Below are positions 1 to 6,551 of a DNA stretch of 36,867 nt, piece after piece (the first letter of the stretch is position 1; each line of letters starts with the position of its first letter). A program made the position numbers and the translations under genes. Below the pieces are notes generated by a model that was not told where the DNA came from, ran no database searches, and saw only the letters and a program-made list of their open reading frames with translations. The stretch is from a virus: the IMG/VR virus record IMGVR_UViG_3300036822_000136, positions 1 to 36,867 of that record; one strand, given 5' to 3'.

Positions 1-128
1 CACCCTTCATCGGCAATGAGCTGGCGTGCCGTTTCCGCCGCTTGCGCACTGGCATAGACGGCAACATTGCTGCCGTGCTTGTGCTCGTAAAGGCCCACAT
101 AAACCTTCATCGCGCGAATTTTCCGCAT
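1..128 (-). CDS. small phage protein, cut by the window edge
   Basis: Read leftward from an ATG at 128, this frame stays open to base 1, so only the first 42 codons are present. It begins MRKIRAMKVYVGLYEHKHG and continues with an Ala-rich helix. It starts 1 bp after the stop of the gene at 130-447, so it is the third gene of a leftward unit. An alternative start is the in-frame ATG at codon 7. I do not recognise a domain. The packing and the codon pattern support a real gene. Confidence 0.6.
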   Translation of the reverse strand, partial: MRKIRAMKVYVGLYEHKHGSNVAVYASAQAAETARQLIADEG

Positions 129-129
129 C

Positions 130-447
130 TCAGCGCACTCCAGTCCAGCGCACCCGACCGGTGCCGTTGTGTTCGTCGTAGACGTTGCCGCGCGCGCCCT
201 TGGCGGGCCGCTTCCAGCCGTCCGGCTTCAATACGTCGCCGGTGGTGGTGTCGACGAACGCCCAGGCGTGACGCTGGCCGGGGCTGGCGGCAATGATGCG
301 GATGTAACGCTTGCCCGGCTCAGCCTCGAGCTTGGGCGGGTTACCGATGACGCCGTCCTGAAACGCGGCGTAATCTTTGTTGGCGCGTTCCTGCGCCTTC
401 GCGAGGAAGGCGGCGAACGCTTTTTCGAACTCACTCACGGATGACAT
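130..447 (-). CDS. hypothetical phage protein
   Basis: A 105-residue soluble protein. The ATG at 447 is chosen because GAGGAC lies directly before it; the longer ORF to 495 would add 16 residues without a ribosome-binding site. The N-terminal third is an Ala/Lys-rich helix, followed by a basic strand-rich part with GKRYIRII and HAWAFVDTTTGDV, which looks like a small beta domain. It sits 25 bp downstream of the zinc-binding gene at 473-988 and 1 bp before the next gene, so the three are probably co-transcribed from the promoter at 1022-1050. No function can be assigned. Confidence 0.75.
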   Translation of the reverse strand: MSSVSEFEKAFAAFLAKAQERANKDYAAFQDGVIGNPPKLEAEPGKRYIRIIAASPGQRHAWAFVDTTTGDVLKPDGWKRPAKGARGNVYDEHNGTGRVRWTGVR

Positions 448-472
448 GTCCTCGATTGTTGTTGGTGACCGT

Positions 473-988
473 TTAACTCGGGCCGGTCCCATCACCCGTT
501 TGGATCACCTCGGGAATCGTTTTCGGCGGCACCCAGGCGGCTAGGCGTTTTTGCATAAATTCGATATCGGATTCCGCGCCCTTGATGTTTTGCTCCAGCG
601 TCGAAACCGCATTCCAGAATGCTTGCTCGTACCGCTCATGGAGACTGTAGCTGCCCGGGCGCTTGCCGTAGCCGTCGAAACCTTCCGGACGCGGCGCCTT
701 GCATTCTTTTACGGCGCGTCCCCAGGCGTCGCGGCGTGACACGTCGAATTCCGCCGGTGGTTTGGCGCGAAGCATCGTGAGCGTGACGACCGTATTGTTG
801 CGGTAGGCCATCGCGCGTTCGATCGCTCGCGGCAAGGCATCGCTGGCCACCTCGTACGGGCGCCAGCGGGCGCCGAAACATGAGGCGGTCTGCCAGCCTT
901 GGCCGGGCCGCCGGTAGCCGTGATGCGCGATCAAGCCGGTCGTGGCTTGGATGGCTCGCCCGCAGATTTGGCAATGATGTACTGACAC
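473..988 (-). CDS. zinc-binding conserved phage protein
   Basis: A 171-residue protein starting at GTG 988. The preceding GAGGACAAAACC gives a good ribosome-binding site, and the longer ORF start at 1024 would fall inside the -10 box of the promoter at 1022-1050. The N-terminus carries CQICG and then HHGYRRPGQGWQT and SCFG, a likely Cys/His metal site. The remainder is helical with a coiled-coil-like C-terminus. I recognise the pattern as a widespread phage hypothetical, with no known function. It is the first gene of the leftward unit controlled by operator copy 1. Confidence 0.8.
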   Translation of the reverse strand: MSVHHCQICGRAIQATTGLIAHHGYRRPGQGWQTASCFGARWRPYEVASDALPRAIERAMAYRNNTVVTLTMLRAKPPAEFDVSRRDAWGRAVKECKAPRPEGFDGYGKRPGSYSLHERYEQAFWNAVSTLEQNIKGAESDIEFMQKRLAAWVPPKTIPEVIQTGDGTGPS

Positions 989-1021
989 GGTTTTGTCCTC
1001 GGTTCTCTCTCTCACAGCTTG

Positions 1022-1050
1022 CATATAGGGCGCGGCGCCCTAGTACGCAA
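1022..1050 (-). promoter_or_regulatory. promoter P1 with palindromic operator (copy 1)
   Basis: On the minus strand, -35 TTGCGT (1050-1045) and -10 TATATG (1027-1022) are 17 bp apart. The spacer holds TAGGGC-GCGGC-GCCCTA (1026-1042), a 6-5-6 perfect palindrome that also occurs in three other promoters here. The early transcript carries GTGAGAGA (1015-1008), shared with two of the other copies. It drives the gene starting at 988. Binding by a repressor between -35 and -10 is inferred. Confidence 0.8.
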
Positions 1051-1075
1051 GCCATGCATGGTGCGGCAGTTTAGC

Positions 1076-1660
1076 TTAAGCGTAGCTTGACCAGTAGAGG
1101 GGTTCGTGCACCTCAATGCCGCCCATCCGCTTGCTACGGCTGCGGAAAGCGGTCCGCACGTCGTCGATCTTGATGCCGGTTTCCTGCGCCAGCCGTCGCA
1201 GCGGCTCGCCGATGTATTTGCCGGGCAGCGGTGCGCAGTGGCCGGACATAAAGCCGGTCTCGTTGCGTTCCTGGGCGATCTCGCGCACCATCACCTGCTT
1301 GCCCTTGATCTCGACCACCTCGAAAAATTCGACGTTGGTCTGGTCGTAGCCCCAGTTCGTGTGCAGGATCTCGCCGACCTTGTAGTCGGGCACCCAGGCG
1401 GTCCGCTTGGCGCGCAGCTCGGCTTTGAACGCCATCGACTGGCGCCGGGATTCGAAGGCCTCGCGCACCGCCGTCTCGCGCCGCGCTTCATCGCGGTAGT
1501 AGCAGTACACGACCGGCTTTGCCTGCTTGCCGACGAACACCCGCGCCGCGGGCTTGCCGTTCTTCTCCGTGTAGAGATAGGCGACCGCATCGCTTTGCTT
1601 GTCGACTACTTTGGTCGCACCCTTGGGGATGAACGACTCGCGGCTTGGTTTGTAACGCAT
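1076..1660 (-). CDS. conserved phage hypothetical protein
   Basis: A 194-residue protein starting at ATG 1660, preceded by CGAGGACAAATCACCA. The N-terminal part is basic. The middle segment has a beta-rich stretch around VGEILHTNWGYDQTNVEFF and VMVREIAQE, and the C-terminus ends LYWSSYA. This WGYDQTN...EV layout is one I recognise in many proteobacterial phage proteins of unknown role. It lies between promoters P1 and P2 and 23 bp downstream of the 1683-1988 gene, so it is probably second in the P2 unit. Confidence 0.85.
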   Translation of the reverse strand: MRYKPSRESFIPKGATKVVDKQSDAVAYLYTEKNGKPAARVFVGKQAKPVVYCYYRDEARRETAVREAFESRRQSMAFKAELRAKRTAWVPDYKVGEILHTNWGYDQTNVEFFEVVEIKGKQVMVREIAQERNETGFMSGHCAPLPGKYIGEPLRRLAQETGIKIDDVRTAFRSRSKRMGGIEVHEPLYWSSYA

Positions 1661-1682
1661 TGGTGATTTGTCCTCGTTTTCT

Positions 1683-1988
1683 TTAGGCGCCGATCGCGGC
1701 GTAGTATCCGGCAGCGGTCACGCGATAGCGGCCGATGCCGTCTGTGGTGGTCCCCGTTAGGGCTTTGAACTTGGCAACGCTGCCGGTGAAAAACACGACG
1801 GCCTCTTTCACCATGGCCATTGTGTAGGGGTCGAGATCGACCACCGCGTCGATCGGCATTTTCCAGTTCACCTTGTCGGCGACGGCCTCGAACGCGACCT
1901 TCAGCTCGCCCTGAGTGACCGCCCGGCCCATGACATTGGCCACAATCATCTTGGCGAACTCGACTTCGTTGGCTTGCAGCGTAGACAT
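1683..1988 (-). CDS. hypothetical phage protein, first gene of the P2 unit
   Basis: 101 residues from ATG 1988, with AGGAAAGGAACTAGGAACA just upstream. The ORF extends to 2021, but that start would lie inside the promoter at 2019-2046, so the shorter start is right. The sequence is mostly helical, ending in a small beta hairpin (GIGRYRVTAAGYYAA). There are no cysteines and no signal peptide. It is first in the unit expressed from P2. I do not recognise the family. Confidence 0.75.
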   Translation of the reverse strand: MSTLQANEVEFAKMIVANVMGRAVTQGELKVAFEAVADKVNWKMPIDAVVDLDPYTMAMVKEAVVFFTGSVAKFKALTGTTTDGIGRYRVTAAGYYAAIGA

Positions 1989-2018
1989 TGTTCCTAGTTC
2001 CTTTCCTCTGACACGATA

Positions 2019-2046
2019 CATATAGGGCGTCAGGCCCTATGTGCAA
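2019..2046 (-). promoter_or_regulatory. promoter P2 with palindromic operator (copy 2)
   Basis: On the minus strand, -35 TTGCAC (2046-2041) and -10 TATATG (2024-2019) have a 16-bp spacer. TAGGGC-GTCAG-GCCCTA lies at 2023-2039, with one more base of symmetry on each side. It drives the gene at 1988. It is back to back with P3, and their -35 boxes are 57 bp apart. The early leader is a diverged GTGTCAGAGGAAAGG rather than GTGAGAGA. Confidence 0.8.
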
Positions 2047-2103
2047 GACATGCGTATGGTATGGCAATAGGCAACGCTGCGACATCTTGCCTATACGCAC
2101 ACC

Positions 2104-2131
2104 TTGCATCTAGGGCGCCACGCCCTATATA
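2104..2131 (+). promoter_or_regulatory. promoter P3 with palindromic operator (copy 3)
   Basis: On the plus strand, -35 TTGCAT (2104-2109) and -10 TATATA (2126-2131) are separated by 16 bp that contain TAGGGC-GCCAC-GCCCTA (2111-2127). The leader then has GTGAGAGA (2142-2149) and AGGAAAGGAA before the ATG at 2174. This is the only rightward copy. It drives the 2174-4249 group, which includes one of the two paralogous HTH proteins. Confidence 0.8.
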
Positions 2132-2173
2132 TACTGTGTCGGTGAGAGAGAAACAGGAAAGGAACCCAGTCCC

Positions 2174-2335
2174 ATGAGCGCCTCCTATGTTGACCTTCTG
2201 TTCCGCGTGAAGCGGGGAAAGGTGCGGAAATAAGCGGCCAGATGGCCGCTCAATCAGGCCGGTGAGCGCCGCGGTGTTTGGCACGTCGACAACGACGAAA
2301 TCGCGAGCTTGCTTTTGGGACGCCGGTCTTGTTGA
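2174..2335 (+). pseudogene. small ORF split by an in-frame TAA
   Basis: ATG 2174 has AGGAAAGGAA upstream and reads 19 codons (MSASYVDLLFRVKRGKVRK) to a TAA at 2231-2233. The same frame then stays open for 33 further codons to TGA 2333. That part includes RRGVWHVDNDEIASLLLGR, which looks protein-like and keeps a GC-rich third position. The TAA coincides with the hairpin AGCGGCC-AGAT-GGCCGCT (2233-2250). It may be a gene broken by a nonsense change, a stop-readthrough gene, or a 19-residue leader peptide followed by an attenuator-like hairpin. I cannot choose between these from sequence alone. Confidence 0.45.
2233..2250 (+). promoter_or_regulatory. hairpin at the end of the P3 leader ORF
   Basis: AGCGGCC (2233-2239) and GGCCGCT (2244-2250) form a perfect 7-bp stem with loop AGAT. 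It begins at the last base of the TAA of the 19-codon ORF. There is no U-tract, so it is not a classic terminator. An attenuator or translation-control role is possible but unproven. Confidence 0.4.
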
Positions 2336-2391
2336 GCGACTACGTGTGCGGCCGACCGAAATCAGGCGGCCAGATCAGGAGGTGATCCAGT

Positions 2392-2454
2392 TTGAGCGGC
2401 GGTGCCGCTCCGCCGGGATCAACCCGAAACGAGGACAGAAGGAAAGTGACATGA
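2392..2454 (+). CDS. possible 20-codon coupling ORF with a perfect Shine-Dalgarno
   Basis: AGGAGGTGATC (2377-2387) is an 11-base perfect complement of a typical 16S rRNA 3' end. It lies 4 bases before TTG 2392, which opens a 20-codon frame rich in Gly, Pro, Arg and Lys. The frame ends TGA at 2452, overlapping ATG 2451 of the next gene as ATGA. The peptide itself looks unremarkable, so it may act only to couple translation to the 2451 gene. Low confidence as a protein. Confidence 0.3.
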   Translation: MSGGAAPPGSTRNEDRRKVT

Positions 2455-2777
2455 GTAAACCGCATTGGAAACCGCGCAACGTCAAGCTGACGGGCAATGG
2501 CGCACTGACGAAAGCGCAGAAGCTCGGCGGCGAGTATGTGAATCCGGAGGGGAAAAAAGATTGGTTCGCCGACGAAGGGTTCGAGCTGTCGCGTAAAGGG
2601 CTCGAGCGCATGCAGGCGAACGGCTGGCAAGGCTATGCCAACGGCTACGGCACCAAAAAAAAGCGCCAACGGAAGCTGACGGCGGCTGAGGTCAAGGTTT
2701 GGATCGCCGCCAACTACGCCCAGGCGCAAGCGATGCTGGCGGAGCTGGCACCGGCGCCGCTGCGGCTGGCCGCGTAA
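2451..2777 (+). CDS. hypothetical small basic protein
   Basis: 108 residues from ATG 2451, with GAGGACAGAAGGAAAGTGAC upstream. The N-terminal half is strongly basic and Gly-rich (MSKPHWKPRNVKL). The middle has FELSRKGLERMQANGWQGYANGYGTKKKRQR, which is consistent with a small nucleic-acid-binding segment, and the C-terminus is an Ala-rich helix. It belongs to the P3 unit, and the gene at 2789 follows after 11 bp. No family is recognised. Confidence 0.7.
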   Translation: MSKPHWKPRNVKLTGNGALTKAQKLGGEYVNPEGKKDWFADEGFELSRKGLERMQANGWQGYANGYGTKKKRQRKLTAAEVKVWIAANYAQAQAMLAELAPAPLRLAA

Positions 2778-2788
2778 CGGAGGGACAG

Positions 2789-3061
2789 ATGACATTCAAC
2801 ATTCACACGTTCGGCAGTACCGGCGAGGCCTACGACGCCAGCCAGTGCGATGACAACATCAAGAACGGCGACGTGCTGATCGTGCCGAGCGAACGCGTCG
2901 CGGGCGTCCTGGTCGAGGCGTGGCCAGTCGCGGTGTCGGAAGCGACCGGACACTTTCACCGGTTCAACGATGACGCCGACGTCTCGGCGTTCCCGAGCGT
3001 GCGCGGTGACAAAGTCTACGACTACAGCGCCGCCGTCGCGTTCGCCAAAGCCGCGTTCTAG
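2789..3061 (+). CDS. hypothetical phage protein
   Basis: 90 residues from ATG 2789, with a good GGAGGGACAG ribosome-binding site. The longer ORF to 2699 would overlap the upstream gene without an RBS. The sequence is acidic and strand-rich (IKNGDVLIVPSERVAGVLVEAWPVAV) with HFHRF in the middle and an Ala-rich end. No cysteines, no membrane segment and no recognised family. Part of the P3 unit. Confidence 0.75.
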   Translation: MTFNIHTFGSTGEAYDASQCDDNIKNGDVLIVPSERVAGVLVEAWPVAVSEATGHFHRFNDDADVSAFPSVRGDKVYDYSAAVAFAKAAF

Positions 3062-3143
3062 GCTTGAGCGTCATCCCTGAAACTGGCACCCGGCGCCCAG
3101 GATGCCTATATGCATGCGCGGCGGGGCGACTCGGTGACCGACG

Positions 3144-3269
3144 ATGATGCCCCTTTGGTTTTGGGAAGATGACCTACCCTGCAAGGGCCTTACGACGTGC
3201 AGTGGCGAGGATGGCTACTGGACAGAGTTCCTTATTTGGTTCGATCCACCCGGCAATCGAAACTGGTAA
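3144..3269 (+). CDS. possible 41-residue Trp-rich protein
   Basis: An ATGATG at 3144 opens 41 codons that begin MMPLWFWEDDLPCKG and end WFDPPGNRNW before TAA 3267. It fills most of the 240-bp gap between the genes at 2789 and 3302 and is in the same orientation. Five tryptophans and an acidic patch are unusual for random translation. The ribosome-binding site is weak. It could be a small phage accessory peptide; no family is recognised. Confidence 0.4.
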   Translation: MMPLWFWEDDLPCKGLTTCSGEDGYWTEFLIWFDPPGNRNW

Positions 3270-3301
3270 CCCCTGACTCAGTCATCACAGGAACGACGGC
3301 C

Positions 3302-3559
3302 ATGATCTCGGAATTCACCCCGTCAGGCATCAAAGTGATTGCACTGAAGACTGGCTTCGAGATCGTTCGGGGTCAACTCTATACAGTGCGCGGAATGGTC
3401 ATCAACCGCCATTGGCGAACGCGCGAGCCCGATCCTCATGTTCTATTCGAGGAGGTCGGCAGGCCGAAGGGTCGAATTGGAGAGGTGGGCTACCCGCGCG
3501 ATGCGTTCGATATTCCCGCCTTGCCGACCGTCTCCCGCGAGCTGGAAATGGCGGAATAG
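3302..3559 (+). CDS. hypothetical protein
   Basis: 85 residues from ATG 3302, preceded by AGGAACGACGGCC. The upstream part of the longer ORF (from 3197) overlaps the Trp-rich frame and has no RBS. The protein has an N-terminal beta-like region (GIKVIALKTGFEIVRGQLY) and a charged C-terminus. The third-position GC is lower than in neighbouring genes, which may mark a different origin. Part of the P3 unit. Confidence 0.6.
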   Translation: MISEFTPSGIKVIALKTGFEIVRGQLYTVRGMVINRHWRTREPDPHVLFEEVGRPKGRIGEVGYPRDAFDIPALPTVSRELEMAE

Positions 3560-3584
3560 GAGTCGCAGTCGATGACCAGCAGCC

Positions 3585-3983
3585 ATGAATGAGGCGGCGA
3601 TTAGGGCCGTTGTGGACGATCAAGCGAATGATGATGGCCTGTGGTTCATTCCGGTGACAATCACCGAGGACTATCTTCAGCGCGCCTTGCGCCGACTCCA
3701 TGCCGCGATCGAGGGTAAATCGCCGCAGCAGTGTGCCATCGAAACACTGGTCGAATTGGAACGGAGTGAGTCAACAATGACAGCCAAGCAATACAAGGCG
3801 GCGCTGAAGCAGATCGGCATCTCGAATTACGCGGCAGCGCCGTGGCTCGGGATTGCGCTGCGCACCGCCCAGAACTACGCCAGCGGCGAGCGCCCGGTTC
3901 CGGAACCGACGGCGCGGCTGTTGCGTTTGGTGGTCAATCTCAAGCTCGATCGCGATAAGGCGGCGCAGCTGTGGACGACCTAA
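3585..3983 (+). CDS. HTH regulator with an N-terminal extension (paralogue of 33094-33285)
   Basis: 132 residues. Residues 1-64 form a small helical domain (DDGLWFIPVTITEDYLQRAL). Residues 65-132 begin at an internal ATG (3777) with MTAKQYKAALKQIG, followed by LGIALRTAQNYASGERPVP, a Cro/XRE-like helix-turn-helix. The stand-alone gene at 33094-33285 starts with nearly the same MTAKQY motif at its own first codon. The present gene may therefore be a fusion, or a GGAGTGAG-led internal start at 3777 may yield a separate 68-residue HTH protein. It is expressed from operator-controlled P3, which makes it a candidate for the regulator of that operator. Confidence 0.75.
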   Translation: MNEAAIRAVVDDQANDDGLWFIPVTITEDYLQRALRRLHAAIEGKSPQQCAIETLVELERSESTMTAKQYKAALKQIGISNYAAAPWLGIALRTAQNYASGERPVPEPTARLLRLVVNLKLDRDKAAQLWTT

Positions 3984-4249
3984 CCGCGAAGGCCAACTTC
4001 GACTGGGATGATCCGGCGCACAGGGCGCGCGCGCTCGAGGTCCTGGGCCCGGACTGTTACAACGCGGCATTGCTCGAGCATCGGCGCCGCTCCACCGTCA
4101 GCATCATCAATGGCCATGCCATCCATGCGGTAACGTCGCGCTTTGGCCGGATCTTCACGGTCGGCGACAGCGGCCGCGCTTTCGCCAAGCTCGATGATGC
4201 CCGCGCCTTCGCGCGCGGCATCAATTCGGACCCCGAGCGCGTAGCTTAA
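3971..4249 (+). CDS. hypothetical protein, translationally coupled to the HTH gene
   Basis: 92 residues from GTG 3971, overlapping the end of the HTH gene by 13 bp. It reads as an N-terminal helix (HRARALEVLGPDCYNAALLEHRR) followed by a small beta domain (INGHAIHAVTSRFGRIFTVGD) and a helix with FAKLDDARAFARG. This resembles many small phage proteins of unknown role. Its 3' end overlaps the convergent gene at 4221-4478 by 29 bp. Confidence 0.65.
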   Translation: MDDLTAKANFDWDDPAHRARALEVLGPDCYNAALLEHRRRSTVSIINGHAIHAVTSRFGRIFTVGDSGRAFAKLDDARAFARGINSDPERVA

Positions 4250-4478
4250 GATCGTCCAACTCTTCGCGCAGCGCGTTCTCGAACCAGTCGCGCGCCCGCT
4301 GCCGATCTTCCGCATCGTTGATCGCCGACAGCACTATCGCCGTGGTCGTCGCCAGCGAATTGAGCACCTCGAACACATGCATGCGATCGGGGTCGAACCG
4401 CTGATAGTGTGCGCGCACTGCCATCATCATTCGCGTGGTGAGTTGCTGGGTCGCTTCGGCATCAAGATCATCAGGCAT
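4221..4478 (-). CDS. hypothetical helical protein
   Basis: 85 residues from ATG 4478. All-helical composition with a polar N-terminus and HYQRFDPDRMHVFEVLNSLATT in the middle; no cysteines. The last 29 bp overlap the convergent gene ending at 4249. It is the most downstream gene of the long leftward run. No family is recognised. Confidence 0.65.
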   Translation of the reverse strand: MPDDLDAEATQQLTTRMMMAVRAHYQRFDPDRMHVFEVLNSLATTTAIVLSAINDAEDRQRARDWFENALREELDDLKLRARGPN

Positions 4479-4502
4479 CGATCGCGGGCCATTGCGGGAC
4501 AG

Positions 4503-4694
4503 TTATGATTTTTCCGGGGTGTTGAAATGCAGGCAGATCAGCGTCGCGATATCCTCGGCGACGGATTTGTAATCAAGATCAATCCGCACGTTCATAATGG
4601 CGAGCTGGCACACCGCTGCGCCTTTCTCGTCATGCAACGTCACGGTTTGGCCAACAACAGAGGAGTACGGAACCTTTTTAGCGGTCAAAAACAT
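4503..4694 (-). CDS. hypothetical small protein
   Basis: 63 residues from ATG 4694 (MFLTAKKVPYSSVVGQTV), with GGAGACCGACCA just before it; the longer frame to 4751 lacks an RBS. The N-terminal part is strand-rich and the C-terminus is a helix ending CLHFNTPEKS. It is 24 bp upstream of the 4221-4478 gene. No recognised family. Confidence 0.55.
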   Translation of the reverse strand: MFLTAKKVPYSSVVGQTVTLHDEKGAAVCQLAIMNVRIDLDYKSVAEDIATLICLHFNTPEKS

Positions 4695-4857
4695 TGGTCG
4701 GTCTCCAGGAAATCCGTCGAGGGTTCCACGAACATTTCCGGTCACCCACAACCCTGTCAGGACGATGCGCGTCGTTCTCGCCTACTAGGACTTCATCGAT
4801 CTGGTCCCTATCGCGGTTCCATTTCTCCGTCCGTTCGCTCGGCATCTCGTATCTGGC

Positions 4858-5088
4858 TTAGGGCGGCAACGGCGACGGGGCTCCAGAAATCATGCCCGTG
4901 CCCTCAGTACCGACAATTGAGAGGCCGTAATGCCTGCCGATTTGAGTGCTTGGCGAAGCGCAGGTATCCGGGTCTAGAGCCCATGCCAACGCCTGCTTCG
5001 CAGCATACAATGCGTCGTAGGTCTCGCCCGAAGGCGTCTGCTGGCACAGTTCCATCAGCTTGTCGTGTTCACGTTGAATGAAGCTCAT
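4858..5088 (-). CDS. hypothetical small protein
   Basis: 76 residues. ATG 5088 is preferred over the ATG two codons upstream because AAAGGAG is 6 bp away. It starts MSFIQREHDKLMELCQQT, continues as an Ala-rich helix typical of small phage proteins and ends in a Gly/Pro-rich tail. About 160 bp separate it from its neighbours on each side. I see no further gene in those gaps. Confidence 0.6.
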   Translation of the reverse strand: MSFIQREHDKLMELCQQTPSGETYDALYAAKQALAWALDPDTCASPSTQIGRHYGLSIVGTEGTGMISGAPSPLPP

Positions 5089-5231
5089 TTTCATCTCCTT
5101 TGGTTAGTGGTTCTGACCGACACTCTGGGTAACGGAATCATCGAGCCCGAGCCCATCAGCGGTCCGGGTGGGGGCAACTCTCTTTTGACCATGGTCATCG
5201 GACCGTCCCTCTTGCTCTCTTGCGAGCACGA

Positions 5232-5268
5232 AAGTTGGATTTTGGGGCTCTTAAGAGCCCACCAACTT
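5232..5268 (-). terminator. nested hairpin spanning a stop codon
   Basis: GGGCTCTTAAGAGCCC (5245-5260) is a perfect 16-bp palindrome. It is enclosed by AAGTTGG (5232-5238) and CCAACTT (5262-5268). The TAA of the leftward gene 5251-5496 lies in the loop. No T-run follows, so this may be a Rho-independent-like brake, a processing site or a protein-binding palindrome rather than a strong terminator. Confidence 0.5.
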
Positions 5269-5496
5269 GGTATTCTCGGGCCGCTTCATTTGGAACTCAG
5301 CCGCCCGTACAAGGTTGGCGGCGTCGTTGCGTAGCGGCTCGTCTGAGTAGTACCAACGGCGGAAGATCGAGCGCCAGCCGGTGTTCTCGGTCGCCATTCG
5401 GTGCAAGATGCCGAGCGCTTCACGTAGCAGATAGTGGTCGCTTGGAAGCTGCGGAGTTCCCATAACAGAGTTTGGCGTAGTGTATCCTTTGCTCAT
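5251..5496 (-). CDS. hypothetical protein
   Basis: 81 residues from ATG 5496, with CGAGGAATAA as ribosome-binding site. A polar N-terminal tail is followed by helices (LLREALGILHRMATEN and EPLRNDAANLVRAAEFQM). Trp, Arg and Tyr are concentrated in the middle (WRSIFRRWYY). Its stop codon lies inside the hairpin at 5232-5268. No domain recognised. Confidence 0.65.
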   Translation of the reverse strand: MSKGYTTPNSVMGTPQLPSDHYLLREALGILHRMATENTGWRSIFRRWYYSDEPLRNDAANLVRAAEFQMKRPENTKLVGS

Positions 5497-5520
5497 TTAT
5501 TCCTCGTTCTCGGCCATTCG

Positions 5521-5934
5521 TCACACGTTCAGCTTCAGACCATGCTTGGCGAGCACGGCATTGATGCGGGTGATCACCTGCGTCCCGACATTTGGTTGTC
5601 GACGCAACTTGTCTTCGCTGATCGTCAGCAAGTCGCGCACCGTCCGCAGGAACCGGCGCTCGGCAGCATTCGCGCGGCTTGCTTCATAACGATTCCAATT
5701 GTCGAAAATCTTGCGCACACGCTTGACGTAATCGAGCCCCCAGTCGACCTGATCAAGCGGGCACTCGAGAAATGCAAAATCGAGCGGGACCGACTTGAAC
5801 TCGTCTGCCTTCAACGTCGCGATCATCATCGCCCGTTCCAGTAACCGCAACGCTTCGGCAACCCTGGACGTCGCCTGCAGGATCATGTTGATCGGGTTCT
5901 CGTCGGCGGCCTTGTCCTCCGCATCGCCCATCAT
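5521..5934 (-). CDS. hypothetical helical protein
   Basis: 137 residues from ATG 5934, with GAGGACAC directly upstream and a 4-bp ATGA overlap with the gene at 5931-6140. It is helical throughout with several Arg/Glu-rich segments (KRVRKIFDNWNRYEASRAN). It has neither a signal peptide nor a membrane segment. It is followed 24 bp later by the gene at 5251-5496. No family is recognised. Confidence 0.75.
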   Translation of the reverse strand: MMGDAEDKAADENPINMILQATSRVAEALRLLERAMMIATLKADEFKSVPLDFAFLECPLDQVDWGLDYVKRVRKIFDNWNRYEASRANAAERRFLRTVRDLLTISEDKLRRQPNVGTQVITRINAVLAKHGLKLNV

Positions 5935-6140
5935 GTGTCCTCATCCGCGTCGTAGAGACAGACGGCCACGATCGCCGCAGGATCGATGAACAATTCGCTG
6001 TCATGCATCACCAGCAAATTGAGCGTGGTGTTGAATCGCGCTTTGCCGATAAACGGCCCAGGATCGCCTGTCACGTACACCGAAATCGTTTGATCGTCGG
6101 CACGCGCCAGAATGTCCTCGATCTGGCTGAGAGTCATCAT
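5931..6140 (-). CDS. hypothetical small protein
   Basis: 69 residues. It overlaps both neighbours by 4 bp, which supports tight translational coupling. It opens with a helix (MTLSQIEDILARADD) and then a beta-rich acidic part (ISVYVTGDPGPFIGKARF). Possibly a small SH3-like or binding domain; no family is recognised. Confidence 0.75.
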   Translation of the reverse strand: MMTLSQIEDILARADDQTISVYVTGDPGPFIGKARFNTTLNLLVMHDSELFIDPAAIVAVCLYDADEDT

Positions 6141-6394
6141 GGCTTGTCACACGCGAGCTTGATTGAACGCGGATCGTCGGGACGCCCGGCGGTGGTGATG
6201 ATGGCGTTAGCGCCACAGCGGCGGCACTCGACGACAAAATACCCGATGCGCGGCGCGGGCCACGGCAGTGCGTCCTTGCAGCCCTCGCGGCCTTGCGAGA
6301 GATCGAGATCTTTGCCCAACGGAAAAAGTGGGTTCGGCTGCAGCCTCGGCGACTCGCCGCGATCGATCCAGTGAATTTTGAAGTCGGCGCTCAT
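6137..6394 (-). CDS. hypothetical protein with a likely zinc site
   Basis: 85 residues from ATG 6394, whose first bases overlap the stop of the 50-residue gene at 6391-6543 (ATGA). The C-terminal half has CRRCG followed by AGRPDDPRSIKLAC, giving three cysteines that could bind metal. The first half is Pro- and Trp-rich. The architecture matches small rhizobial phage proteins I have seen, of unknown role. Confidence 0.75.
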   Translation of the reverse strand: MSADFKIHWIDRGESPRLQPNPLFPLGKDLDLSQGREGCKDALPWPAPRIGYFVVECRRCGANAIITTAGRPDDPRSIKLACDKP

Positions 6395-6543
6395 GGCCCT
6401 GGCATCGCCACCATCCTGGCCCGCAAATCGCGCTCGCGCCTCGGTGCAAACAACGCGATGATTGCTTCGGCGGCTTCATCAGCACTAGCGATTTCACCGC
6501 GTCGGTAGCGGTGGAGAATCTCGATTACTTGATCACGGATCAT
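6391..6543 (-). CDS. 50-residue hypothetical protein
   Basis: Read directly: ATG 6543 follows AATAGGAGGGAAC, one of the best ribosome-binding sites in the window. The frame runs 50 codons (MIRDQVIEILHRYRRGEI and onward) to TGA 6391, overlapping the next start by 4 bp. It is an amphipathic helical peptide with a basic middle (PRRERDLRARM). Position and RBS make it a real gene. Function unknown. Confidence 0.75.
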   Translation of the reverse strand: MIRDQVIEILHRYRRGEIASADEAAEAIIALFAPRRERDLRARMVAMPGP

Positions 6544-6551
6544 GTTCCCTC

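Noticed and set aside
1106-1666. 186-codon rightward frame
   Set aside because: It is antisense to the conserved phage gene 1076-1660 and has no ribosome-binding site.
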